NCBI GenBank assembly: GCA_000403475.2
Contig: KE159795.1
Location: 186,001 to 250,000 of the forward strand
DNA from: Lachnospiraceae bacterium MD308
Lineage (GTDB): Bacteria; Bacillota; Clostridia; Lachnospirales; Lachnospiraceae
Direction of reading: 5' to 3'
Length of the DNA stretch: 64,000 bases
The notes beneath the pieces were generated by a model. That model was not told where the DNA came from, ran no database searches, and saw nothing but the letters and a program-made list of their open reading frames with translations. The translations under genes were made by a program, and so were the position numbers. Below are positions 27,440 through 35,863 of the stretch, in pieces (the first letter of the stretch is position 1; the number at the start of each line of letters is the position of its first letter).

Positions 27440-27780
27440 GCTGTCCGCTCCTTCCTCCGTTTTTTATATCTGCTCCATATCTTTGACAGTTCCCCGTTCA
27501 GGCAGTACATGATGTCCTCCATCTGGGAATCCTCATATTTCATCCACCTGTCATAGAGAAACTCCAGTAACCTCGGGAACGCCGTTACCGCCTCCAGTGT
27601 CTCTTCCCCCATATTCCCGCTCATTTCCAGCAGCGTTTCATAAATGCAGATCACATTGTCGATCCGGTAAGCTGCCCGAAAGATCTCTTCTTTCTCCAGC
27701 TTCATGACCCGGCTCTTAAACTGCTTAAGCTCCCGCTCAATCTTTCTGCAGAAGGTCTTCTCCAACTGCTTTCTGTACAT
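27436..27780 (-). CDS. Small helical protein, possibly DUF3848-like
   Basis: 114 aa, highly charged and helical (KTFCRKIERELKQFKSRVMKLEKEEIFRAAYRID). The arrangement FKSxxxxLEKEEIFxxAY and later SQMEDI recalls DUF3848 proteins on clostridial mobile elements, but I am not certain. Its stop overlaps the yqaJ start (ATGA), so they form one operon. Confidence 0.5.
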   Translation of the reverse strand: MYRKQLEKTFCRKIERELKQFKSRVMKLEKEEIFRAAYRIDNVICIYETLLEMSGNMGEETLEAVTAFPRLLEFLYDRWMKYEDSQMEDIMYCLNGELSKIWSRYKKRRKERTA

Positions 27781-27825
27781 ATACTTATCTTCCCCCTTCC
27801 TTTTGTATCCTTTCCTTACATCGCA

Positions 27826-28200
27826 TCATACGTCCTCCCCACAATGCGGGCATTTCCTCACATCATAAGACAGAAAAAGCTTCCCGCATTTCCGGCAGGT
27901 ATCGATCTCCCCGTCCCTCTCCCAGTCAGTCATAAGGGTGGACGGGTTCTGCCAGTCCACTCCATCAAATAATTCTTCCGCGATCTCTTCCTGGCCGTTG
28001 CACATGGCCAGGAAATCATTCCCTGTATAGGCCACATCATCAAGCTCCGGCACATAACAGGGGGCTTCCGGATGTTCCCGGAAAGCCGCCCAGTCCTTAT
28101 ATATCCATCCCTGGCCCCAAAATTCCCTATGTAGCTCTGTGATATTGCCGTCTTTGTCAACCTTGCAGACGCCCACACGGTTCCGGTCCCGTACCGCCAT
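27826..28200 (-). CDS. Zinc-ribbon protein, mobile-element associated
   Basis: 124 aa; start with GGGAGGTGG upstream. The C-terminus has a zinc ribbon CRKCGKLFLSYDVRKCPHCG. The N-terminal part (VCKVDKDGNITELHREFWGQGWIYKDW) is not recognised. It lies between the DUF932 and yqaJ genes in the same direction. Confidence 0.55.
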   Translation of the reverse strand: MAVRDRNRVGVCKVDKDGNITELHREFWGQGWIYKDWAAFREHPEAPCYVPELDDVAYTGNDFLAMCNGQEEIAEELFDGVDWQNPSTLMTDWERDGEIDTCRKCGKLFLSYDVRKCPHCGEDV

Positions 28201-28309
28201 ACAAAACCACCTCCCACAAATGTCCTACCCCATAATTTTCTTCCGGTACAGGCTGGCGCACATCAGACGTATCCGTACCATAAATAGTCGCAAAACAGAT
28301 TTTCTTCAT
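28157..28309 (-). CDS. Possible 50-aa protein overlapping the zinc-ribbon gene
   Basis: ATG 28309 twelve bases after the DUF932 stop, with a weak AGGAACGG upstream; 50 codons (MKKICFATIYGTDTSDVRQP...). Its last 44 bases overlap the zinc-ribbon gene. Coding potential uncertain. Confidence 0.3.
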   Translation of the reverse strand: MKKICFATIYGTDTSDVRQPVPEENYGVGHLWEVVLYGGTGPEPCGRLQG

Positions 28310-28320
28310 GCCCGCCGTTC

Positions 28321-29253
28321 CTACGCTGCGCTGACCAACTGGTACGCCTTGTCAATGAGTGGGTTGCCGTCTGCCGTCCTGGAAAACAGGTTCTCTTTAT
28401 AATTCGCCGTCTTCCTGAGCGGCTGTGCATGGGTGGCAAAGTCCGACACCGCATTGACAAACCGGTAGGCGTTCTTCCCGATATCCTGCAAGTCCGGCGC
28501 GTCAAAATACCGTATCTTCATGTCCTCCCTGAGCCTTTTCATGTTCCTTGCCTGCTGCGGGGTGGAGCCTTCCTCTTCCGGCAGGAGGACTTCGATATAC
28601 TCCATCACCTTTTTATCCGTAAGCTTCTTCATCCTCAGGGCTTCAAACTCCTTCCCCAGCTCATCCATGTAATTCTCCGCCATGAACAAAGTATCCCTTG
28701 CCTCCGCGATCTTCCCCCGGATATCCCCGGTATGCATCATGGACCAGGACCGTTTCGCCGTGGACAGGGCAAGGTTCAGCGTGTTATTGCAGACCACCCT
28801 GATGGGCGTAAGGGCTATCTTGATCGCCCCGGAGCCGTCGTGGGTATTGGAGAACAGCAGGTACGGGCTGATCCTCTCCCCGGAAATGATATACTCATGG
28901 GGCATATGGGCAAGGAGCCATACCCTCTTTCCCCCTAAGAGGCTTCCCGCTGTCTCATAGCGCACCCCTTCCCCCAAAAGGGAATCTGTAAAGGCAAAGG
29001 CTTCCGTATTCTGGATGACCTTATACCGGTCCGTCACCACGCCCAAAACCTTCCTGTCCGAATCCCTTACATTTGCCTTGTAACCGTCAATGAGTTCCTC
29101 CGTCCCGGTGTAGATCGGCTCCTGCACCACCTTCCAGTTTAACCCTGCCGCTGTTAATGCCTCCCTTGACGCGGGCGCTTCATTCACCCTGACCCCAAGC
29201 CCGTGCCACGGTGTCTCCCTTACATAAAACATGCTTTCCACATTTGCTGCCAT
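28321..29253 (-). CDS. DUF932 phage/plasmid-like protein
   Basis: 310 aa, start with GAAGGAGGGACCAGAT upstream. Typical DUF932 (TIGR03299-like) features: opening MFYVRETPWHGLGVRV, RKVLGVVTDRYKVIQNTEAFAFTDSLL, and LTPIRVVCNNTLNLAL. The family is widespread on phages, plasmids and ICEs and is of unknown biochemical function. It heads the DUF932-zinc ribbon-helical protein-YqaJ gene row. Confidence 0.85.
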   Translation of the reverse strand: MAANVESMFYVRETPWHGLGVRVNEAPASREALTAAGLNWKVVQEPIYTGTEELIDGYKANVRDSDRKVLGVVTDRYKVIQNTEAFAFTDSLLGEGVRYETAGSLLGGKRVWLLAHMPHEYIISGERISPYLLFSNTHDGSGAIKIALTPIRVVCNNTLNLALSTAKRSWSMMHTGDIRGKIAEARDTLFMAENYMDELGKEFEALRMKKLTDKKVMEYIEVLLPEEEGSTPQQARNMKRLREDMKIRYFDAPDLQDIGKNAYRFVNAVSDFATHAQPLRKTANYKENLFSRTADGNPLIDKAYQLVSAA

Positions 29254-29338
29254 ATCTGGTCCCTCCTTCTTTTATCATCCATCTTTTTCTATTTTCAGTC
29301 CCGTGTATTCTCCGGGCCGGTTTAAGCCCGGATTGTAT

Positions 29339-29422
29339 TCAGGTATCCAGCCCTTCTGACAGGATACGGTACAGCTCCACTGCCGCCCCCACCAGAAGGA
29401 ACACGATCTTGATCTCTTTCAT
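29339..29422 (-). CDS. Possible 27-aa hydrophobic peptide
   Basis: MKEIKIVFLLVGAAVELYRILSEG-type peptide with a single short hydrophobic helix, preceded by GGGGG. Lies between DUF932 and a second tiny frame. Membrane peptide or spurious. Confidence 0.25.
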   Translation of the reverse strand: MKEIKIVFLLVGAAVELYRILSEGLDT

Positions 29423-29437
29423 CCATTAAGCCCCCTT

Positions 29438-29506
29438 TTACAATTTCACCAGAATGTCAAGAATTGTCTTTCCTTCATTCTTCACGATCACCAGTATCTC
29501 AAACAT
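29438..29506 (-). CDS. Possible 22-aa peptide
   Basis: MFEILVIVKNEGKTILDILVKL with AAGGGGGAG about ten bases upstream. It directly precedes the 27-aa frame. Evidence is limited to the ribosome site and hydrophobic periodicity. Confidence 0.25.
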   Translation of the reverse strand: MFEILVIVKNEGKTILDILVKL

Positions 29507-29529
29507 CAGCCGCAGACTCCCCCTTTCAC

Positions 29530-29558
29530 AAAAAAAAGCAGGGGTTATCAATCCCTGC
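29530..29558 (-). terminator. Intrinsic terminator
   Basis: Minus-strand stem GCAGGG/CCCTGC with a nine-base centre followed by eight T. Second of two terminators downstream of the membrane protein gene at 29815. Confidence 0.7.
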
Positions 29559-29714
29559 CATACCATAATATTTTTCAGTTCTTTATTTCCTGCCGTTTTC
29601 AGAAAAACATAAAATGCATCTCACACTCCTGCCAAAAGGTTTCCTTCCTTTCTTTTTTATTTTAATCAGTTAACTGGTTGCGCTGCAAGCCCGGTGTAAC
29701 TGCCCTCCTTCCGA

Positions 29715-29750
29715 AAATAAATTTAGCGGCAGGAATAGTTTACCTGCCGC
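29715..29750 (-). terminator. Intrinsic terminator after the NTPase/membrane pair
   Basis: Stem GCGGCAGG/CCTGCCGC followed on the minus strand by TAAATTTATTTT. It lies 65 bases after the stop at 29815. Apart from the two terminators the stretch 29507-29814 appears empty. Confidence 0.7.
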
Positions 29751-29814
29751 CAGTACCAGGCTGCTTCACAATTATAATATATCATTGATTTTCCTGACTT
29801 TTACCAGATATCCT

Positions 29815-30750
29815 TCAATTTTCTAGTCTGAATATCGCAGTTCCTAAATGCCCAACATACTTCTCTTTCAATTTACTGCTTGCATAATCTTCATGAAAAA
29901 TATCTAATCCGTACTTTCTCTTATATTCTCTTAAATAATCATGTATTTTCTTCAAAACCATAATGTAGGCTTTTAGCATTCCACAATTTTCAATATTATT
30001 ATTGTCCGCAAATATTGGTAACATCCTGTTCTCTTGTTCATAAAACATTCCGACAGGAAATTCTTCATAATACCCATAATTATCTTTTTCAGTTTGAACA
30101 AAACTTAATAGTTGCTCACCTTTTCCAGTAAAAAGATCAAAATATTCTGAATATCTTAATATATTTATTATTTCTATATCTTCCTCATTTAAATAATATT
30201 GATATTGCAAAAATATAGAATCTAATTCTTTATACATTTCTTCATATTTTTCATATAAATATTCATACCATTTTAATGGAGACCTATCCTTTTTATGCAA
30301 AAAAGCAGTATCTGCTTCCGAGGATACATCAAATCTCTTGATAATCTCTATAAATTTACCATTAAAACTTTCAATATCCTTTTCTCTTAGAACTTCAAAC
30401 CATTCCTTCTCATCTGCACAACAGTTTTTACACATCAACAGTAAAATATATATCGATTTACTATAAATAGTCGTAAGTTTCCTCATAACAAGTTCTCTAA
30501 CAGGTCTTTTCTTCTTAACATCTGGAATAAGAACGGTTAAAACATATACAATATAGCCAGTAATATAACCAGTAACTGTATTTAGCGCAGCAGAATCCAC
30601 CCTGTTCTCATGGACAAATACCATCTCTATAAATTTATTACCAGGTGATGGTAAATCCGACCATCTTATCGTTAAATACGTGCATATTATAAATAAAATA
30701 TGTATTCCATATTTTGTAAATATCATAAATAATACATTTTTTCTCTTCAT
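29815..30750 (-). CDS. Membrane protein paired with the KAP-like NTPase
   Basis: 311 aa. Two hydrophobic helices near residues 8-26 and 58-76, separated by a short external-type loop, then a ~230-residue cytoplasmic helical domain with a Cys-rich spot (LLMCKNCCADEKEW). AT-rich. It follows the split NTPase gene by about 100 bases in the same direction, so the two probably formed one operon. Not recognised; a membrane effector for the NTPase is a reasonable guess only. Confidence 0.55.
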   Translation of the reverse strand: MKRKNVLFMIFTKYGIHILFIICTYLTIRWSDLPSPGNKFIEMVFVHENRVDSAALNTVTGYITGYIVYVLTVLIPDVKKKRPVRELVMRKLTTIYSKSIYILLLMCKNCCADEKEWFEVLREKDIESFNGKFIEIIKRFDVSSEADTAFLHKKDRSPLKWYEYLYEKYEEMYKELDSIFLQYQYYLNEEDIEIINILRYSEYFDLFTGKGEQLLSFVQTEKDNYGYYEEFPVGMFYEQENRMLPIFADNNNIENCGMLKAYIMVLKKIHDYLREYKRKYGLDIFHEDYASSKLKEKYVGHLGTAIFRLEN

Positions 30751-30851
30751 TTATTTTTCCACTTTCTGTTAGTCCAATAATTTCTATCCAAAATAAACAG
30801 TTATACAATAAATTCTTTCAAAAACCTTTCGCAAACATTCTGAGTAATCAT

Positions 30852-32383
30852 TTATTTTATAATTTCTTTCATCAAAACTGTTATTCTATGAATCGCCATC
30901 TTGTCACAACTCTTCTTTATTTCTTCACAATAATGTAAGAATTTTTCATTATCTGAATGATACAAAACATACATTATATTGTAACATGTGTGGTATTTAT
31001 CTTCACTCATCAAATCTATCGGAAATGAATTTTTGTTATATAGCGGTTCCAGTTTCCTTTTAACAATTTCTTTATAATAATTATTATCAAAACGATTTCT
31101 CAATTTATATGAATAGTTAAATGCAGTTTTTCCCTGCGTATTATGTTTTAAATTTGAAATGTATAAATTAATCAAAAATTCTTTCATATAGTTCTTTTCC
31201 TCAGAGTATATCTTTTTAACTTTTTCAGAAGACATATGAAATAAATCATAGCTATAATCTAAAATTTCCTCTTTGCCTTCTATAATCATTTTCTCAAACA
31301 TTTTTCGAACTGTTATCTGGTATTTTTCTAAGATATCCTCATTTTCTATTTGCAAAATATCACTCCATACCACATATTCATCTACGAATTTATTTAATTC
31401 TCCAAGAGTTTCTGCACTCTCTATATCCTTCTCTAAATCAGGTAATATAAGCTCAATTTCATTATCTGTCCTATAAAAATTTGCTTTTTTCCCCGCTTGG
31501 AGATAAACTCTATATTCTGCGTTCATCTCTTTACTGCTTATTGACACTTCATTTTGATGATATTGCAGCAATATCGAAAGTAAACTTCTACCACTTTTTA
31601 TCCCGCTAAGGTAATTTAACAGTCTGTGTTCTAATTTATTATTTATTTGGAAAGAATTCTCTCCATTATTATTTTTTTCTGGTTTTTTGTATAATTTCTC
31701 AATTGACTCTACTACAATTGCAAAACATATTAGTTTAACTTCTTCAATAAACTGTTCATCTTGAATACCGTCACAGAATAATTCAACATCCTCAAAAAAA
31801 TGCTGTGCTTTTTCAAGAGTTCTAAGATTCTTCACCTTATGATAACTCAAAAATTCAGTAACAAATCCCGCATGGATATTCAATTTATTCCATTCTATTT
31901 TCTCTGCATGTTCTGTAATATAATATTCTCTGTCAATGACCTTCTCCTTATATTCCTCAAAGATTTTTTTATTTTTAAGTTTTTCCGAATTGCAAATTAT
32001 AATAACCTTAACATAAGGACATTGTTTTAATTCTTCAATAATCCCAAAAACCTCTTCTAAGTTTAAGTTTTCACTCATCCTTTCTAAATCATCTATAACA
32101 ATCACATGGGGTTGCTCAAATTGTTTTGATAACAGCAAAAATAATTCTCTTTCTTTAGCAAAACTTTGTATTACTTCTTTTACTTGACCAATTGCCGCAG
32201 AAACATTTGACAATCCCTCGATCACATTATTCGCAATCTCACCTAATTTTCCACCAATATTGTTTTTTAATGCTAATTGAAATAATACTTCATGATAAAT
32301 CTGATCTTTAGCATTTAATCCAAACATGGAAATTCTACACACATTTGCATTACCTTTCAATGCCTCATTGACAGCATATGTTT
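30852..32383 (-). pseudogene. KAP-like P-loop NTPase, main part, split by IS66
   Basis: 507 codons downstream of an IS66 insertion. Walker B is clear (PHVIVIDDLERMSENLNLEEVFGI, KAP-type) and is followed by VKVIIICNSEKLKNKK (sensor). The Walker A part lies on the other side of the IS at 35206-35304. Rejoined across one copy of the ATATGTTT duplication the frame is continuous (...GEWGIGKTY-AVNEALKGNANV...), giving about 540 aa. Without the P-loop the remnant cannot bind nucleotide normally. KAP NTPases are often membrane-associated; some act in phage defence. Confidence 0.8.
32376..32383. repeat. 8-bp target duplication of IS66, left copy
   Basis: ATATGTTT, repeated at 35206-35213; 8 bp is the family norm. 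Confidence 0.9.
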
Positions 32384-32506
32384 GTAAACGGTAGATAGTG
32401 CATACCTCGACTGTAAGGGCAAAGTGTGTGACAATAGACTATATTTCTATCATCAGTATTAAAAGTTAAGCCTTAACTTTTGATACCGTTATACGGAGGT
32501 AAGTCT

Positions 32507-32881
32507 ATGAACTCAGCAACAACAGCAGTAGCTGTACAATACCGTTTAAAAGAGTGGGCAGAGCAGATCAGGGAATGCCAGAACCGGCCCGCAGGCATGA
32601 GTGTCGTTGATTGGTGTGCCAGCCACGGCATTACGAAAGCGAACTACTATTACAGGCTGCGCCGTGTAAGGCAGGTGTGCCTAGAAAACTTTCCGCCGGA
32701 GACTCCGGCGCAGCAGATCGTCCCGGTAACCCCCTGTCTCCTGCATCAGGAAACACAAGACGATACCGGTACACGGCTGGGGCTTTCTGTTTCTGTAAAC
32801 GGTCTTTCCATCCACGTAACAGAATCCACACCCATGCCGCTGCTTGCGGCAGTCCTGAAGGTGGTGCGGGATGCTGAATGA
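32507..32881 (+). CDS. tnpA: IS66 accessory protein TnpA
   Basis: 124 aa from ATG 32507 (CGGAGGTAAGTCT upstream). N-terminal helix-turn-helix (LKEWAEQIRECQNRPAGMSVVDWCASHGITKANYYYRLRRVRQ) typical of IS66 OrfA, then a short variable region. Probably DNA binding. Overlaps tnpB by 11 bases. Confidence 0.88.
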   Translation: MNSATTAVAVQYRLKEWAEQIRECQNRPAGMSVVDWCASHGITKANYYYRLRRVRQVCLENFPPETPAQQIVPVTPCLLHQETQDDTGTRLGLSVSVNGLSIHVTESTPMPLLAAVLKVVRDAE

Positions 32882-33233
32882 CGCCACCTGCTTTAAAGCC
32901 GTATACATTGTCTGTGGCTACACTGATCTGCGCGCCGGCATGGACCGGCTGGCGGCACTCGTGGAAACACAGACCGGGAACAGGCCATATATCCCGGATA
33001 CACTCTATCTTTTCTGCGGGAGGCGCACAGACCGCATCAAGGGACTTGTATGGGAAGGGGACGGCTGGCTCCTGTTATACAAACGGCTCTCGGAAAGCCG
33101 GTTCCAGTGGCCGCGCACCCCGGAGGAGGTGCGTGAATTAACGCCGCAGCAGTTCCGGTGGCTGATGGAAGGGCTGACAATCACCCCGAAGAAATCGGTC
33201 AGGCCGGTGGAACCGCCGGAATACATGGGATGA
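32871..33233 (+). CDS. tnpB: IS66 accessory protein TnpB (Orf2)
   Basis: 120 aa with the hallmark sequence YIVCGYTDLRAGMDRLAALV and LYLFCGRRTDRIKGLVWEGDGWLLLYKRLS. Conserved in all IS66 elements and needed for transposition, mechanism unclear. Confidence 0.92.
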   Translation: MLNDATCFKAVYIVCGYTDLRAGMDRLAALVETQTGNRPYIPDTLYLFCGRRTDRIKGLVWEGDGWLLLYKRLSESRFQWPRTPEEVRELTPQQFRWLMEGLTITPKKSVRPVEPPEYMG

Positions 33234-33508
33234 CTTTGTGCAAAGCGGAGAAATTTTCAGACGGTCTTCCTGCTGGAAAAAATGTTCCGCCTTATCCCTG
33301 CCAAACCACGCTGCACACCATAAAGGAGCCCAGAATGGACGCAGACATGCTTTTCCTTCCCGAAAAGGGTTCTGGAAACAGCATCATACAAAGGCAGCAT
33401 CCGCTGTTTTAACCATAGGCATTATGACGGTTATCCGGCAACGCGGAGTTCGCAAAAATCCCGTATCCATGGTATAATAAGGCTATCAGGATACCAGGAG
33501 AAAACAGC

Positions 33509-35131
33509 ATGGCCTTAAAATATACGGAAGAACAACTGAACAGTCTTGACAGGGAAACGCTTATCAGGCTGTTTCTGTCGCAACAGGAGCAGTTTGAAAA
33601 TATCGACCATACGCTTCAGCTTGTTTTGGAGCAGATGGCGGATCTAAAACGGCACCGGTTTGGCAGGTCATCGGAAAAACATGAAATCGAAGACCAGATC
33701 TCCTTTATGGAAGTGGACGGGAAGGTCGTATTCTTTAACGAATCCGAGGCTGTCGCTGCAGAGGAAAACGCACTGGAAGAGCCGGAAGGCGTTTCACGCA
33801 CAAAACCGAAGAAAAAGCAGGGGAAACGGGAAGAAGACCTGGAGGGGCTTCCGGTAGTTGTGGTGGAACATTCCATGACGGATGGGGAGCTGGAAGATAA
33901 ATTTGGAAAAGACGGCTGGAAACAGCTCCCGGATGAGGTATACCGCAGGTACAGCTTTACCCCGGCAAAAGTCGAAGTAGAAGAACACCATGTAAAAGTG
34001 TACGCTGGAAAAAAGACAGAGGAGATCGTTAAGGCTGAACACCCGGAATGTCTTTTAAGGGGAAGCCTTGTGTCCCCGTCCCTTGAGGCGGCAGTGATGA
34101 ACGCAAAGTATGTCAATGCCGTTCCGCTTTACCGCCAGGAGCAGGAATTTGAGCGTTATGGTCTGCATATTTCCCGGCAGAATATGGCAAACTGGACAAT
34201 CCAATGCGCAGACAGATACCTCGCTGTTCTCTATGATTACCTGCATGAAAAACTGTACAGTTATCATGTGCTGCAAGCAGACGAAACACCTGTGCTGGTG
34301 AACAAAGACGGCCGTCCTGCCGGATCAAAAAGCTACATGTGGGTATATCGCACCGGACGGATGTACACAGAACGCCAGATTGTCCTGTATGAATACCAGA
34401 AGACGCGCAATGCCAGCCATCCCAGAGAGTTTTTGAAAGACTTCAACGGCGTATGCGTCACGGACGGATATCAGGTCTACCACACCATTGAAGGCGAACG
34501 GGAAGACCTGCGGATCGCGGGATGCTGGTCCCATGCCAGGCGGAGATTTGACGAGGCAGTGAAGGCTTTGCCTAAGCAGAAGCAGAAGGACAGCCGCGCG
34601 TACCTTGCGCTTACCATGATACAGGCGATCTACCGGGAGGAAAAACAGTTAAAGGATCTCCCGGCCGGGGAACGGAGGAACCGCCGCCAGCTGAGCGTAA
34701 AGCCCCTGGTGGAGGCTTATTTCACATGGGTTCGTGAAAACCTCCCGAAAGTGCCGCAGAAAAGCAAGACGTGGGAAGGTTTCAATTATTCCCTGAACCA
34801 GGAGAAATACCTGAAAGTATTCCTGGACGATGGTGAAGTGCCGATGGACAATAACGCTGCGGAGCAGTCCATCCGTGGGTTCTGCATTGGCAAGAAAAAC
34901 TGGGTGATGATCGATACCATTGCCGGTGCAAAGTCCAGCGCTATCATCTACAGCATTGCGGAAACTGCAAAAGCAAACAATCTGAAACCATATGATTACT
35001 TTGAGTATCTGCTTACCGAAATCCCGAAGCATCTGGATGATACCGACCGTAGTTTTCTGGATAACCTGCTCCCCTGGTCACCAAGCCTGCCAGCGAATTG
35101 CCGAAAGCCTGATAAAAGTGAAGTGAAATAA
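33509..35131 (+). CDS. tnpC: IS66 transposase TnpC
   Basis: 540 aa. N-terminal coiled-coil and leucine-rich segment (about 5-50), then the KRHRFGRSSEK motif, and a DDE core: first Asp in LQADETPVLV, second in VTDGYQVY with the GCWSHARRRFDEA zinc/insertion motif, Glu in PMDNNAAEQSIRGFCIGKKNW. Complete. The 275 bases between tnpB and tnpC have no clear gene. Confidence 0.95.
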   Translation: MALKYTEEQLNSLDRETLIRLFLSQQEQFENIDHTLQLVLEQMADLKRHRFGRSSEKHEIEDQISFMEVDGKVVFFNESEAVAAEENALEEPEGVSRTKPKKKQGKREEDLEGLPVVVVEHSMTDGELEDKFGKDGWKQLPDEVYRRYSFTPAKVEVEEHHVKVYAGKKTEEIVKAEHPECLLRGSLVSPSLEAAVMNAKYVNAVPLYRQEQEFERYGLHISRQNMANWTIQCADRYLAVLYDYLHEKLYSYHVLQADETPVLVNKDGRPAGSKSYMWVYRTGRMYTERQIVLYEYQKTRNASHPREFLKDFNGVCVTDGYQVYHTIEGEREDLRIAGCWSHARRRFDEAVKALPKQKQKDSRAYLALTMIQAIYREEKQLKDLPAGERRNRRQLSVKPLVEAYFTWVRENLPKVPQKSKTWEGFNYSLNQEKYLKVFLDDGEVPMDNNAAEQSIRGFCIGKKNWVMIDTIAGAKSSAIIYSIAETAKANNLKPYDYFEYLLTEIPKHLDDTDRSFLDNLLPWSPSLPANCRKPDKSEVK

Positions 35132-35205
35132 AGACTGGAGCAAATCTGTTTCTATCATACAGGTTTGCTCCTGTTTTGTATAGGTACTCACTATCTACCG
35201 TTTAC

Positions 35206-35304
35206 ATATGTTTTCCCAATTCCCCATTCTCCATCAAACAGAATTGCTTTGTATGGCAACTTCTCCAGCCTACTGACTATACTATTAACATTATCCGCCT
35301 TCAC
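35206..35304 (-). pseudogene. 5' end of the KAP-like NTPase gene (Walker A part)
   Basis: Starts at GTG 35304 with GGAGGAGG upstream. The 33 codons end in LFDGEWGIGKTY, a KAP-type Walker A, exactly at the IS66 border. Continues at 32375 in the original gene. Confidence 0.8.
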
Positions 35305-35404
35305 GATTTTCCTCCTCCAATCTTTTTCTTTCTCTATTTCATGCAGAGAATTCTAAAGTATCTAAATTAGAACTTTTCCCCGAACTGCTGAACTATTATT
35401 ATCA

Positions 35405-35443
35405 CAAAAACTCCGCAAGATAGGTTCATAACTATCCTGCGGA
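35405..35443 (-). terminator. Intrinsic terminator of the rpn gene
   Basis: Minus-strand stem CCGCAGGATAG/CTATCTTGCGG (one mismatch) followed by TTTTTG, 30 bases after the stop at 35472. Confidence 0.65.
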
Positions 35444-35471
35444 TTATTCCATTAAAAGCGACAAAGCAAAT

Positions 35472-35771
35472 TTATATTTTTTTCATTAACACAGCTTTTT
35501 CCTTATCAGAAAATTTTAAAGCTGTCATTGCCTGCTCAGCAGTTAGTTTCATAGAATCCATCAGATTCCTAACCATTTCCAATTGTTTATCCAGTATCTT
35601 TCTGTCAGCATATTTTTCTACTGCTTCACACATAATCTTCCGGCCTCCTTCTTCCTCTTTAAAATGTTTCACACCTTCTGCCAGCTCTGGATAATAAATA
35701 TCCTTTGATTCTTTACATCCAAAATCATGCATCAGCTTACCAACTGCATCTTCTCCTTTATAACTGCCGTT
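35472..35771 (-). pseudogene. rpn: Rpn-family nuclease, 3' exon beyond the group II intron
   Basis: C-terminal ~100 codons: NGSYKGEDAVGKLMHDFGCKESKDIYYPELAEG and the helical tail typical of Rpn proteins. It joins in frame to the exon ending at 37736 if the intron is removed, restoring about 265 aa. Listed as interrupted rather than lost, because RNA splicing could restore it. Confidence 0.8.
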
Positions 35772-35810
35772 CTCTAGTAGATATGGGGATTACTCCCCAT
35801 ACCCCTATAC

Positions 35811-35848
35811 AAAACCGTACGTGCGCTACTAACGCATACGGCTTTTCA
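35811..35848 (-). ncRNA. Group II intron domain V
   Basis: Minus-strand hairpin AAGCCGTATGCG - TTAGTA loop - GCGCACGTACGGTT with the AGC-type catalytic triad region. Immediately downstream of the maturase gene, as expected. Confidence 0.8.
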
Positions 35849-35863
35849 CTTTACATTCATATG

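Larger units (their letters stand above)
32384..35205 (+). mobile_element. IS66-family insertion sequence, complete
   Basis: 2822 bp. Terminal inverted repeats GTAAACGGTAGATAGTG are perfect over 17 bp, with further similarity beyond. Contains tnpA, tnpB and tnpC in the usual order on the plus strand, opposite to the interrupted NTPase gene. Intact genes and an exact duplication suggest a recent, possibly active copy. Confidence 0.95.

Noticed and set aside
33234-33508. Extra gene between IS66 tnpB and tnpC
   Set aside because: Short overlapping frames in several phases without ribosome sites or recognisable sequence.
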